A stretch of 42,472 bases of DNA from JBDSKH01 sp035556655 (GCA_035556655.1 DATMFW010000009.1:1-42472); one strand, 5' to 3'; counted from the first letter of the stretch, positions 8,229 to 16,263 are shown. Numbers and translations are program-made. Notes: generated by a model from the letters alone, not told the origin.

Positions 8229-9582
8229 CCGCGCGCGCGACGGCCGCGACGGTCTCGGCGACGGCCTCCGCATCCGTCTGCCAGTTGCTGACCGAGATGC
8301 GGATCACGGCGCGGTCGCGCCACCGGCTCGGGCTCGGCCGCACCACGCCCTCCGCCAGCAGGCGGTCCAGCACGGCCGTCGTGCGCTCGTCGTCCTCGAA
8401 CGCCACGCAGACCTGGGTGTAGACGACGTCGTTCACGATCGTGGCTCCCGGGATCCCGGCGATCCCTCCAGCGATCGCCTGTGCCGAGGCGACGAGTCCG
8501 TCCACCAGGTCGCGCACCCCGTCCCGCCCGAGCGAGGCGAGCGCCGCCCAGGTCGGCACCCCGCGCGCCCGGCGCGACAACTCGGGCACGTACTCGTGCG
8601 GATCCGGGATGTCGGCGTCCATGAGGTACGCCGCGTGATGCCCGAACGCCCGGACCGCCGCCGCCGCATCGGCGACGATGGCGACACCGCAGTCATAGGG
8701 CACGTTGAGGGTCTTGTGGGCATCCGTCGCCCACGAGTCGGCGTCCGCGAGGCCCTCGACCAGCGGGGCGAGGCGCGGGGTCGCGAGGGCCCACAGGCCG
8801 AATGCCCCGTCGACGTGCACCCAGGCGCCGCGGGCGTGGGCCGCCTCGATGACCCCGGCGAACGGGTCGAACGCACCCGAGTGCACGTTTCCGGCCTGCA
8901 GGCAGACGATCACCGGGCCGGTGACCTCGTCGAGCGCGGCGCGCATCGCCGCCGCGTCGACCCTGCCCTGCTCGTCGCTCGGCACCAGCTGCGCCTGCCC
9001 CAGCCCCAGGTACTGCAGGGCCATGTCGATCGAGCTGTGCCGCTCCGCCCCGGCGAGCACCGTCACACGCGGTGCTCCGGCGAGTCCCTGGTGCTCGACA
9101 TCCCAGCCCTGCGCGTGCAGCACCGCACTGCGCGCGGCCGCCAGTGCCGTGAAGTTGGCCATCGTCGCGCCGGTGACGAAACCGGCGGATGCGGCGGCCG
9201 GCAACCCGAGGACGTCGCGCAACCAGCGTCCCGCCGCGTCCTCGATGGAGACGACGCCGGGGGTGGCATCCCGCATGCCGGCGTTCTGGTCCCATGCCGT
9301 GACCAGCCAGTCGGCCGCGAGGGCGGCGGGCAGCGTGCCACCCATCACCCAGCCGTAGAACCGGCTCGACTGACTGGCCATCAGCCCCGGCTCGACGAGC
9401 CGCACGAGCTGCTCCACCACCTCGGCCGGTGCGGTACCGCGTTCGGGCAGGCGTTCCGGGAGCGCGGCGAGGATGCTCGCCGCATCGGCGGAGGCCGGGA
9501 TGCGTCGCTCGGGGAGCCCGTCGAGCCAGCGCCGGGCGTGGTCGACGGCGGCGGTCAGTTCGGGGCGGAGATCAGCGCTCAT
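8221..9582 (-). CDS. PLP-dependent group II decarboxylase-like protein
   Basis: A 453-residue fold-type I PLP enzyme of the aromatic-L-amino-acid/glutamate decarboxylase group. The PLP lysine is Lys290 in DAHKTLNVPYDCG. His182 (ERHSS) stacks on the cofactor ring, and Asp258 (HVDGA) contacts the pyridine nitrogen. The phosphate-binding TGATMANFTAL is near residue 138. The motif HKTLNVPYDCG is typical of the bacterial subgroup often annotated as aspartate aminotransferase-family or pyridoxal-dependent decarboxylase; the real substrate is unknown. The 3' ends of this gene and the DUF1844 gene overlap by 8 bp. It lies 59 bp downstream of sseB. Confidence 0.82.
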   Translation of the reverse strand: MSADLRPELTAAVDHARRWLDGLPERRIPASADAASILAALPERLPERGTAPAEVVEQLVRLVEPGLMASQSSRFYGWVMGGTLPAALAADWLVTAWDQNAGMRDATPGVVSIEDAAGRWLRDVLGLPAAASAGFVTGATMANFTALAAARSAVLHAQGWDVEHQGLAGAPRVTVLAGAERHSSIDMALQYLGLGQAQLVPSDEQGRVDAAAMRAALDEVTGPVIVCLQAGNVHSGAFDPFAGVIEAAHARGAWVHVDGAFGLWALATPRLAPLVEGLADADSWATDAHKTLNVPYDCGVAIVADAAAAVRAFGHHAAYLMDADIPDPHEYVPELSRRARGVPTWAALASLGRDGVRDLVDGLVASAQAIAGGIAGIPGATIVNDVVYTQVCVAFEDDERTTAVLDRLLAEGVVRPSPSRWRDRAVIRISVSNWQTDAEAVAETVAAVARAAS

Positions 9583-9612
9583 GCAGACACGCTGTCACAA
9601 CGGGTGCTCACC

Positions 9613-9629
9613 GGCATCGGTCAGATGCC
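9613..9629. terminator. Possible stem-loop after sseB
   Basis: GGCATC-GGTCA-GATGCC forms a 6-bp stem between the end of sseB and the decarboxylase gene. No T tract follows, so it is only a weak terminator candidate. Confidence 0.25.
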
Positions 9630-9641
9630 CGATCCGCCGGC

Positions 9642-10388
9642 TCAGACCCTCTCGACCACGACGCCGATCGAGTCGACCCGTTCCGCGATCAGCGCATCGG
9701 CACCCCAGCGTTCGCCCAGCCGGGAGATGAGCGCGCTCAGTCCGGCCTCGGCCACGCTCTCGCGCACCGACAGCTGCACGAGCAGCTCGGCGCCGGCGAG
9801 ACGCGCGGTCGGGTCCCCCGGAGCCAGTTGCATCGCGACGAGATCGCCCTCGCCCGATGAGGTCTGCAGGAACGCCTGCAACACCTCGGGATCCTCGAAG
9901 CACGGGGTCCACTCCTCGCCGGTGGCGAGAGCGCGGAAGGCGGGGCGGCGTACGACGAACATCGTGGCGGCCCCCGGATCCACCACGATCAGCGGCGTGC
10001 CCTCGGAGGCGACGGCGAGAGCGATGCGCGGCACCGCGATGGGGATCGGCCGGGCGGTGGCGTTCCAGGACCGCATCGTATCGACGGAGGTGAACGCCAG
10101 CAGGGCCGGCCGGCCGTCGGGGCTCGCGGCCGTGACGAGAGAGAGCTCCTGGGTCTTGTCGACGAGCCGGCCGTGGGCGCCGACCCCCTCGTCACCGCGG
10201 ACGGCCAGCAGGGGCAGCAGCAGCCGCTCGGCCCGCAGGGCCTCCAGCACCTCGCGGTAGCCGACCTCGGCGGCACGGAACCGGCGGATCGCCTCCAGCA
10301 CGCGGGGCGGAGCCGTGCCGTCGTCCGCGGCGTCCGGGTTGTCGTGGAACGACCTGCCCTGCCACGGCACTCCGGCGCTGTCGGACAC
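9642..10388 (-). CDS. SseB-family protein
   Basis: A 248-residue protein with an SseB N-terminal-like domain in the first two thirds, recognisable from ALRAERLLLPLLAV, then LLAFTSVDTMRSWN, then LIVVDPGAATMFVVRRPAF. The family is cytoplasmic and its biochemical role is not established. In many actinobacteria it sits directly after priA, as here. It starts with GTG 7 bp after the priA stop, so it belongs to the his operon. Confidence 0.8.
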   Translation of the reverse strand: MSDSAGVPWQGRSFHDNPDAADDGTAPPRVLEAIRRFRAAEVGYREVLEALRAERLLLPLLAVRGDEGVGAHGRLVDKTQELSLVTAASPDGRPALLAFTSVDTMRSWNATARPIPIAVPRIALAVASEGTPLIVVDPGAATMFVVRRPAFRALATGEEWTPCFEDPEVLQAFLQTSSGEGDLVAMQLAPGDPTARLAGAELLVQLSVRESVAEAGLSALISRLGERWGADALIAERVDSIGVVVERV

Positions 10389-10395
10389 GAGCCGG

Positions 10396-11145
10396 CTACC
10401 TGCCCGCGACGTCGAGGGCTTCGGCCAGCGTGAAAGCCCGGGCGTAGAGGGCCTTGCCGACGATTGCGCCCTCCAGGCCGAGCGGCACGAGTTCCCGCAG
10501 GGCCGCGATGTCGTCGAGGTCGGCGACGCCGCCCGATGCGATCACCGGCTTCGGGGTGCGCTCCATCACCTGCCGCAGCAGGTCGAGGTTCGGACCCTGC
10601 AGCGTGCCGTCCTTCGTGACGTCGGTGACCACGTACCGCGCACACCCCGCCGCCTCGAGGCGATCCATGACGGTCCAGAGGTCGCCGCCCTCCTGCGTCC
10701 AGCCGCGCGCCGCCAGCGTGGTGCCGCGCACATCGAGGCCGACCGCGATCGCGTCACCGAACTCGGCGATGACGTGGGCCGCCCACTCGGGATTCTCCAG
10801 CGCCGCGGTGCCCAGGTTGATGCGCTTGGCGCCGGTGCCCAGCGCCGCCTCGAGGCTGGCGTCGTCGCGGATGCCGCCCGAGAGCTCGATGTTCACCGTG
10901 CGCGGGGTGTTCTTGACGACCTTCTTGATCACCGCGTGGTTGGTGCCGCGGCCGAACGCGGCGTCGAGGTCGACGAGGTGGATCCACTCGGCCCCCTGCG
11001 ACACCCACTGGTCGGCGGCATCGACCGGGTCGCCGTAGCTGGTCTCGGTGCCGGCCTCGCCCTGGGTCAGTCGCACCGCCTTGCCGTCGGCCACATCCAC
11101 TGCGGGGAGGAGGGTGAGAGCAGGGGCGGTGTTGAACTCGGTCAT
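10396..11145 (-). CDS. priA: Phosphoribosyl isomerase A (HisA, probably bifunctional HisA/TrpF)
   Basis: A 249-residue (beta/alpha)8 barrel enzyme. It isomerises ProFAR in histidine synthesis, and in actinobacteria usually also phosphoribosylanthranilate in tryptophan synthesis. The catalytic aspartates are Asp17 (LLPAVDVADGKAVRL) and Asp175 (VVTDVTKDGT). The phosphate loops are GGIRDDAS and IASGGVADLDD. Dual activity is inferred from lineage and should be checked against trpF presence. The ATG at 11145 is chosen because CAGGAAG lies 7 nt upstream; the frame stays open 11 codons further. Two stem-loops separate it from hisH. Confidence 0.9.
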   Translation of the reverse strand: MTEFNTAPALTLLPAVDVADGKAVRLTQGEAGTETSYGDPVDAADQWVSQGAEWIHLVDLDAAFGRGTNHAVIKKVVKNTPRTVNIELSGGIRDDASLEAALGTGAKRINLGTAALENPEWAAHVIAEFGDAIAVGLDVRGTTLAARGWTQEGGDLWTVMDRLEAAGCARYVVTDVTKDGTLQGPNLDLLRQVMERTPKPVIASGGVADLDDIAALRELVPLGLEGAIVGKALYARAFTLAEALDVAGR

Positions 11146-11157
11146 CGTGATCTTCCT

Positions 11158-11200
11158 GCGGGACGCACTCCCGCGCACAAGTACCCGATCGTACTCGGGT
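11158..11200. other. Two adjacent intercistronic stem-loops, hisH-priA
   Basis: GCGGGA-CGCAC-TCCCGC (11158-11174) lies directly against the priA ribosome-binding site, and ACCCGA-TCGTAC-TCGGGT (11183-11200) follows. Each has a 6-bp perfect stem. They may tune translation or mRNA processing inside the his operon. Confidence 0.45.
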
Positions 11201-11215
11201 CCTCGGATGGTCGCC

Positions 11216-11851
11216 TTACAAGGAGCGCAGCCAGTTCGACAGCAGGCGGATGCCCGCGCCGCCGGACTTCTCGGGGTGGAACTGCGTGCCGGCGAGCGGT
11301 CCGTTCTCGGCCGCCGCGACGAACCGCTCGCCGTGCTCGGCCCAGGTCACCCGCGGACGCGCGAACGCCCCGGTGGCCTCGAGGGTCCAGTCTCGCGCGG
11401 CATAGGAGTGCACGAAATAGAACCGCTCGTCGCGGATCCCCTCGAACAGGACGGTGTCCTCGGGGGCGTCGACGGTGTTCCAGCCGATGTGCGGAAGAAC
11501 CGGCGCGGTCAGCTCGTCGACGACACCCGGCCACTCCCCGAGCCCCGCGGTGTCGGTTCCGCGCTCGACGCCGCGGTCGAACAGCACCTGCATGCCGACG
11601 CAGATGCCGAGCACCGGGCGACCACCCGACAGCCGGCGGCCGATCAGCTCGCCGCCGCGCACCGCATCCAGACCGGCCATGACCGAGGCGAACGCACCCA
11701 CGCCGGGCACCAGGAGGCCGTCGGCGGACGCGACCCGGTCACGGTCGGCCGTCAGCTCGACGCGCGCGCCGGCCGCCTCGAGCGCCTTCGCCGCCGAGTG
11801 CACGTTGCCGGAGCCGTAGTCGAGAACGACGACGGAGGGGTTCGCGGGCAT
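11216..11851 (-). CDS. hisH: Imidazole glycerol phosphate synthase glutaminase subunit
   Basis: A 211-residue class I glutamine amidotransferase. It hydrolyses glutamine and passes ammonia to HisF. The triad is Cys84 in LGICVGMQ plus His192 and Glu194 in QFHPEKSG. The N-terminus VVVLDYGSGNVHSAAKAL is typical. hisF is not in this window and must lie elsewhere. It starts 2 bp after the hisB stop. Confidence 0.95.
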   Translation of the reverse strand: MPANPSVVVLDYGSGNVHSAAKALEAAGARVELTADRDRVASADGLLVPGVGAFASVMAGLDAVRGGELIGRRLSGGRPVLGICVGMQVLFDRGVERGTDTAGLGEWPGVVDELTAPVLPHIGWNTVDAPEDTVLFEGIRDERFYFVHSYAARDWTLEATGAFARPRVTWAEHGERFVAAAENGPLAGTQFHPEKSGGAGIRLLSNWLRSL

Positions 11852-11853
11852 TC

Positions 11854-12459
11854 CTACAGGGCGCCCTTCGTCGAGGGCACGCCCACGATCCGGGGGTCGC
11901 GCTCGACCGCGCGGCGCAGCGCGCGTGCGAACGCCTTGAACTCGGTCTCGGCGATGTGGTGCGGGTCGCGGCCCGCGAGCACGGTGATGTGCACGGTGAT
12001 GCCCGCGTGGTACGCGATCGACTCGAACACGTGGCGCACCAGGGAACCCGTGAAGTGACCGCCGATGCGGTGGTGGGCGAAACCGGCCGGCTCGCCCGAG
12101 TGCACCAGATACGGCCGGCCCGACAGGTCGACGACCGCCTGGACCAGCGCCTCATCCAGCGGCACCACGGCGTCGCCGTAGCGCGCCAGGCCGCTCTTGT
12201 CGCCGAGCGCCTGCCGCAGCGCCTGGCCGAGCACGATGCCGGTGTCTTCGACGGTGTGGTGCACGTCGATATCGGTGTCGCCGCTGGCGTTCACCGTCAG
12301 GTCGATGAGCGAGTGCTTCGACAGGGCGGTCAGCAGGTGGTCGAAGAACGGCACCGTCGTGCTGATCTGCGAGGTGCCGGTGCCGTCCAGATCGAGGGAG
12401 AGGTCGATCGAGGACTCGCTCGTGGCGCGTGTGATGCTCGCGGTGCGCGGGCTGGTCAT
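11854..12459 (-). CDS. hisB: Imidazoleglycerol-phosphate dehydratase
   Basis: A 201-residue monofunctional IGPD without the phosphatase domain seen in enterics. The metal-binding His clusters are VHHTVEDTG, FAHHRIGGH and DPHHIAETEFKA; the N-terminal FFDHLLTALSKHS also matches. It converts IGP to imidazole acetol phosphate, the substrate of HisC, which is encoded 10 bp upstream. Confidence 0.96.
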   Translation of the reverse strand: MTSPRTASITRATSESSIDLSLDLDGTGTSQISTTVPFFDHLLTALSKHSLIDLTVNASGDTDIDVHHTVEDTGIVLGQALRQALGDKSGLARYGDAVVPLDEALVQAVVDLSGRPYLVHSGEPAGFAHHRIGGHFTGSLVRHVFESIAYHAGITVHITVLAGRDPHHIAETEFKAFARALRRAVERDPRIVGVPSTKGAL

Positions 12460-12469
12460 GATGGGCAGT

Positions 12470-13558
12470 TTACCGGGCGCCGCCCGGGCCGAGATCGCCG
12501 AGGGCGGCCAGGAACGCGCCGGTCTCCTCCGCGGTCCCCGCCGTCACCCGCAGCGCCCCCGGCAGACCGACGTCGCGGATGAGGATGTCGCGTTCCAGAA
12601 GCGCGCGGAACGTCGCCGCGGGGTCGGCGACGCCGTCGAACAGCACGAAGTTCGCGTGCGAGTCGTAGGCGCGGTACCCGAGCACCGGGAGTTCGGCCAG
12701 CAGCCGGTCGCGCTGCGCCGCGATGTCGTCGACCATGGCCAGCATCTCGGGGGCGTGCGCGAGCGCCGCGACCGCCGCCGCCTGGGTCAGTGCCGACAGA
12801 TGGTACGGAAGGCGCACCAGGCGAAGAGCGTCGGCGATCGCCGGGTCGGCGGCCAGGTAGCCCACCCGGGCCCCCGCGAATGCGAAGGCCTTGCTCATGG
12901 TCCGCGAGATGACCAGCCGCTCGCGACCGGCGAGCAGACCCAGCGCGCTCGGCGTGCCCGCCGGGATGAACTCGGCGTACGCCTCGTCGACGAACAGGAT
13001 GCCGCGCGTCGCCTCGTAGGCGGCCTCGATCGTCTCCAGCGGCACGGGAGTCCCGGTGGGGTTGTTGGGTGCGCAGAGGAACACCACATCGGGCTGCTCC
13101 CGCTCGATCGCCGACACCACGGTCTCGGGGCTCAGCGCGTACCCGGCGTCGCGCTCGGCCGTGACCCAGCGGGTGCCGGTTCCCGCGGCGATGATCGAGT
13201 GCATCGAATACGTCGGCGGGAAGGCCAGGACGCTGCGGCCGGGGCCGCCGAACGCCTGCAGCAGTTGCTGGATGATCTCGTTCGAGCCGTTCGCGGCCCA
13301 GATCTGCGCGGGCTCGATGCCGTGCCCGAGGTAGGAGGCGAGGGCCTCCCGCAGCACGGTGAACTCGCGATCCGGGTAGCGGTTGATCCCGAGGACCGCG
13401 CCGGCGAGAGCCTCGACGATGTGCCGGGCGACCCCCTCGGGGATCGCGTGGGTGTTCTCGTTGACATTCAGGGCGTAACGCACGTGCTTCTGCGGGGCAC
13501 CGTACGGGGAGAGTCCCCGGAGGTCGTCGCGGATCGGCAGGTCGTCGAGGGGAGCCAC
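12470..13558 (-). CDS. hisC: Histidinol-phosphate aminotransferase
   Basis: A 362-residue fold-type I PLP transaminase. The PLP lysine is Lys223 in ISRTMSKAFAFAGARVGYLA; also seen are NENTH near residue 33, APNNPTGTP and FVDEAYAEF. The GTG at 13558 gives the usual length. The frame remains open far upstream, but those codons read antisense and intergenic sequence. No Shine-Dalgarno sequence is present; TAGACT lies 7 nt before the GTG, which suggests a leaderless his transcript. The upstream LysM gene ends only 26 bp away with no terminator visible. Confidence 0.94.
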   Translation of the reverse strand: MAPLDDLPIRDDLRGLSPYGAPQKHVRYALNVNENTHAIPEGVARHIVEALAGAVLGINRYPDREFTVLREALASYLGHGIEPAQIWAANGSNEIIQQLLQAFGGPGRSVLAFPPTYSMHSIIAAGTGTRWVTAERDAGYALSPETVVSAIEREQPDVVFLCAPNNPTGTPVPLETIEAAYEATRGILFVDEAYAEFIPAGTPSALGLLAGRERLVISRTMSKAFAFAGARVGYLAADPAIADALRLVRLPYHLSALTQAAAVAALAHAPEMLAMVDDIAAQRDRLLAELPVLGYRAYDSHANFVLFDGVADPAATFRALLERDILIRDVGLPGALRVTAGTAEETGAFLAALGDLGPGGAR

Positions 13559-13565
13559 GCGGTCG

Positions 13566-13571
13566 AGTCTA
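13566..13571 (-). promoter_or_regulatory. Putative -10 box for a leaderless hisC transcript
   Basis: TAGACT (TANNNT) sits 7 nt before the GTG start. No convincing -35 is seen. A second TAGACT lies 14 bp upstream, at the LysM stop codon. Confidence 0.4.
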
Positions 13572-13584
13572 TGGAGCGCGGAGT

Positions 13585-13926
13585 CTAGGGAGCGTACTGC
13601 GGCGGGATCGCCAGCTCTTGGCCCGGCTGCACATCTGCGGAGGGCAGGTTGTTGAGCGTCACGATGCTGTCGACGACCTCGCGCGGGTCGGCCTGCGGTG
13701 CGACCTGCCCGGCGAGCTGCCAGAGCGACTGCCCGGGCTCGATGCTCACGTAGGTGAAGGTCGTCGTGGTCGCCGGGGTGTCGCCGGCCCGCGCGGCGGG
13801 GGCGCCGAGCCCGAACCAGGCGAGGGCGAGCAGCGGGGCGGCGATGAGCGCGGCCAGGACAGCACGGCCGCGCGGCGTGATGCGCAGGCGCGGCGAGGCG
13901 GGCGTGCCGTAGGCGATGGTGCTCAT
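13585..13926 (-). CDS. LysM-domain membrane protein divergent from lexA (ChiZ/YneA-like)
   Basis: A 113-residue protein with a basic N-terminus, a signal or membrane segment at about 22-42 and one LysM peptidoglycan-binding domain at about 58-109 (VSIEPGQSLWQLAGQVAP to VQPGQELAIP). The ATG at 13926 has a perfect AGGAGGT 6 nt upstream. Its promoter (TTGAAC, 17 nt, TATGTT) is covered by two abutting LexA boxes. A LysM gene divergent from lexA is also found in mycobacteria (Rv2719c, ChiZ), where it is SOS-induced and affects division; YneA plays this role in Bacillus. I infer an SOS division inhibitor here. No separate hydrolase domain is visible. Confidence 0.85.
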   Translation of the reverse strand: MSTIAYGTPASPRLRITPRGRAVLAALIAAPLLALAWFGLGAPAARAGDTPATTTTFTYVSIEPGQSLWQLAGQVAPQADPREVVDSIVTLNNLPSADVQPGQELAIPPQYAP

Positions 13927-14020
13927 GCTGTACCTCCTGTGCTGCTTGCTGCCCTGCTGGACAGGTTCGGCATCCGGCGCCGGACTCGGCCGGAGCCGTC
14001 GCCGGATGCGAACCTGTGTT

Positions 14021-14052
14021 CCGAACATACCTTCGATCGAAGATATGTTCAA
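14021..14052. promoter_or_regulatory. Tandem LexA boxes on the LysM gene promoter
   Basis: Measured against TCGAACNNNNGTTCGA, 14021-14036 matches 10 of 12 fixed bases and 14037-14052 matches 10 of 12. The two sites abut and together form a 28-bp near-perfect palindrome (14023-14050, one mismatched pair). The LysM -35 TTGAAC (14047-14052) and -10 TATGTT (14024-14029), spaced 17 nt, lie inside them. Confidence 0.82.
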
Positions 14053-14091
14053 CCCTCGAACCCGTTTCTACCGACGAACTTCGCGACACAC

Positions 14092-14132
14092 TCGAACAGA
14101 TGTTTGCCGCGACGCTCTGAAGTGGATACAGT
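14092..14132 (+). promoter_or_regulatory. lexA promoter with overlapping LexA box
   Basis: The LexA-like box at 14092-14107 (TCGAACAGATGTTTGC) matches 10 of 12 fixed bases. It overlaps a -35 candidate TTGCCG at 14104-14109. After 17 nt comes the -10 candidate TACAGT at 14127-14132. This arrangement fits autorepression of lexA. Confidence 0.65.
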
Positions 14133-14190
14133 TTCGATCGTCGGGACGATTCGATCAGAGACCACCGACACAGATCCGGGAGGGGACCCC

Positions 14191-14853
14191 ATGAGCGACG
14201 ACTCGGAGCGCACACGCCGCAGGACGAGCCTGAGCGACAAGCAGCTCGCGATCCTCGAGATGATCCAGCGCTCGGTCTCCAGCCGCGGCTATCCGCCGAG
14301 CATGCGCGAGATCGGCGACGCCGTCGGACTGTCCTCGCTCTCCAGCGTCACGCACCAGCTCAACCAGCTGGAACTGAGCGGGTATCTGCGCCGCGATCCC
14401 AATCGTCCGCGCGCGCTCGAGGTGCTCATCGAACTGCCGGGCGGTTCCGACACCGCCGAGACGGGCCCCCAGGTTCAGGACGCCGCGATGGTCCCGCTCG
14501 TCGGGCGCATCGCCGCCGGCATCCCGATCACGGCCGACCAGCAGGTCGACGAGGTGTTCCCGCTCCCCCGTCAACTCGTCGGCAAGGGCGAGCTGTTCAT
14601 GCTGAAGGTGGTCGGCGAGTCGATGATCGACGCCGCCATCTGCGACGGCGACTGGGTCGTGGTGCGTCAGCAGAAGAACGCCGACAACGGCGAGATCGTC
14701 GCCGCGATGCTCGACGGCGAGGCCACCGTCAAGGTGTTCCGCCAGCGCGACGGCCACACCTGGCTGTTGCCGCGCAACTCGGCCTTCGAGCCGATCCTCG
14801 GCGACGACGCCGAGGTGCTCGGCAAGGTCGTGGCGGTGCTCAGGTCCGTCTGA
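14191..14853 (+). CDS. lexA: SOS repressor LexA
   Basis: A 220-residue repressor and self-cleaving serine peptidase. The winged helix-turn-helix at about 14-78 contains YPPSMREIGDAVGLSSLSSV. The scissile bond is Ala109-Gly110 (GRIAAGIP), the nucleophile is Ser144 (GESMID) and the general base is Lys181 (ATVKVF). RecA filaments, encoded at 26294-27394, trigger cleavage. The ATG follows GGGAGGGG. The frame continues upstream as an antisense shadow of the LysM gene and is not coding. The 3' end overlaps the convergent gene by 14 bp. Confidence 0.97.
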   Translation: MSDDSERTRRRTSLSDKQLAILEMIQRSVSSRGYPPSMREIGDAVGLSSLSSVTHQLNQLELSGYLRRDPNRPRALEVLIELPGGSDTAETGPQVQDAAMVPLVGRIAAGIPITADQQVDEVFPLPRQLVGKGELFMLKVVGESMIDAAICDGDWVVVRQQKNADNGEIVAAMLDGEATVKVFRQRDGHTWLLPRNSAFEPILGDDAEVLGKVVAVLRSV

Positions 14854-15490
14854 CCGCGACATGCTCCGCGGCGGCGTCGAGCAGGAGCGCCGCGAGCACG
14901 GGCCTGTCCTCCGCCGGGAGCGCCTCGAATGCCGCATCCCCGAAGTCCGGGCGCACGGGGTCGACGGCCAGGCGCCGTCGTGCCTCGCCGACCCGGGCGT
15001 CGTCGCGCTCCAGTCCGCTCGCGGCCTCGGTGATCGCCAGCGCCGGGCCGGGGATGCCGAACGCACGCAGCCGGGCCGGCGTCGCCGGGCTCCCCGGCCG
15101 CGACGGGTACAGCCAGGCGGCGGCGATCACGTCGGGGTCGTAGCCGCCCCGCAGGAGGTGGGCCTCGAGCGCGACGCTGCGCCGCGCATCCAGCTCACTG
15201 CGCCGGTGACCGGCGAACGCGACCGCCCGGGCACGCTCGGCGCCGTCGGGCACCGTGTCCCGGTGCGCCAGGTGGGCCAGCATGCGCTCCCAGCCGCGCG
15301 GATCGTCCTCGACGGTGGGCTCGTGGCCGTCCGGCGGCCAGAGTGCGACCGGGAGGCGTGCATCGATGCGCGGCGTCCCCGGAGGTGCGGGGGTCGCATC
15401 CAGAGCCGGGCGGGTCAGACGCCAGACGGCGACGGCCCCGCCGACGGCGGCGACGCCGAGCGCGACGAGCGGGATGAGGGGCAGCGGCAC
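14840..15490 (-). CDS. Hypothetical membrane-anchored protein
   Basis: I do not recognise this 216-residue protein. It has one hydrophobic segment at about 3-22 (LPLIPLVALGVAAVGGAVAV) and then an Ala/Arg-rich, mostly helical domain with HRRSELDARRSVALEAHLLR and several acidic clusters. No catalytic motif is evident. The GTG at 15490 is chosen because it places the hydrophobic segment at the N-terminus. The hydrolase stop lies 7 bp upstream, so they are probably cotranscribed. It overlaps the end of lexA tail to tail. Confidence 0.65.
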   Translation of the reverse strand: MPLPLIPLVALGVAAVGGAVAVWRLTRPALDATPAPPGTPRIDARLPVALWPPDGHEPTVEDDPRGWERMLAHLAHRDTVPDGAERARAVAFAGHRRSELDARRSVALEAHLLRGGYDPDVIAAAWLYPSRPGSPATPARLRAFGIPGPALAITEAASGLERDDARVGEARRRLAVDPVRPDFGDAAFEALPAEDRPVLAALLLDAAAEHVAVRRT

Positions 15491-15497
15491 CCGCCCA

Positions 15498-16229
15498 TTA
15501 TGCGCCGATGGTGCCGTCCAGCCAGGCACCCAGTCGCCGCGCGAACCGGGCCGGCTCATCGCGGAACACCGAGTGACCGGCGCCCGGGATCACCTCGACG
15601 ACCATGCCGAGCCTGCGCAGGGCCGCCGCGACCGGAGCGGTGATGAGCAGCGAGCGCTCGGCGAGCAGGACCAGGCTCGGCGCGACCAGCCGGGCCGGCG
15701 GCACGAGCGGCCGGGAACTCGCCAGACCCAGGAGCGTGCGGCGGTCCCAGTCGCGCAGGGTCGCCAGCTCGATCTCGACGTCCTCGGCGGACCACCTCGG
15801 GTTGAAGCGGACCAAGGCCGACCGCGGCGGCCGGGGCGACAAGGCGTAGGCCAGCTTGTAGGCCACACCGCGGACGCCCCGCGGGAAGGCGAACGCCGGA
15901 TCGACGTACACGGCGGTGCGGGGCGCCAGCCGGTCGGCCGCGAGAGAGGCGACCAGGCCGCCCAGCGAGTGCCCCAGGATGACGTCCGGCCGCCGCGTGC
16001 CGAGCAGGGGCAGCACGGTCTCGACGACATCGTCGGCCCAGGCGGCCGGCGAGTACCGACGGGACCTCGGGCTGCGGCCGTGCCCCGCGAGATCGACGGC
16101 GAGAACCCGGAACCCCCGGCCGGCGAGCTCGGCCGTCACCCGGTGCCAGGCGCGCGAGTCCGACATGATGCCGTGGATCAGGACCGCGCTGCGCGGACCG
16201 GACCCGCTCTCGGTGACGGCCAGCCTCAT
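15498..16229 (-). CDS. Alpha/beta-fold hydrolase
   Basis: A 243-residue alpha/beta hydrolase. The oxyanion region is LIHGIMSDSRAWH, the nucleophile is Ser88 in LGHSLGG, and the catalytic His is about His219 in GAGHSVFRDEP. The position that normally carries Asp after strand 6 reads LLAERSLL, so Glu191 may serve as the acid. The substrate is unknown; lactonase or esterase activity is possible. TACCGT lies 6 nt before the ATG and no ribosome-binding site is seen, suggesting a leaderless message. Confidence 0.82.
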   Translation of the reverse strand: MRLAVTESGSGPRSAVLIHGIMSDSRAWHRVTAELAGRGFRVLAVDLAGHGRSPRSRRYSPAAWADDVVETVLPLLGTRRPDVILGHSLGGLVASLAADRLAPRTAVYVDPAFAFPRGVRGVAYKLAYALSPRPPRSALVRFNPRWSAEDVEIELATLRDWDRRTLLGLASSRPLVPPARLVAPSLVLLAERSLLITAPVAAALRRLGMVVEVIPGAGHSVFRDEPARFARRLGAWLDGTIGA

Positions 16230-16235
16230 CCGCTC

Positions 16236-16241
16236 ACGGTA
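16236..16241 (-). promoter_or_regulatory. Putative -10 box, leaderless hydrolase gene
   Basis: TACCGT on the minus strand, then 6 nt, then ATG. Confidence 0.4.
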
Positions 16242-16263
16242 GGACGGCGGGCTGGGCGAACCC

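Noticed and set aside
14053..14070. A further LexA box at TCGAACCCGTTTCT
   Set aside because: Only the left half-site matches.
13559..14215. Upstream extension of hisC to a total of 581 codons
   Set aside because: HisC homology and normal length begin at the GTG at 13558; the extension is out-of-frame LysM and intergenic sequence.
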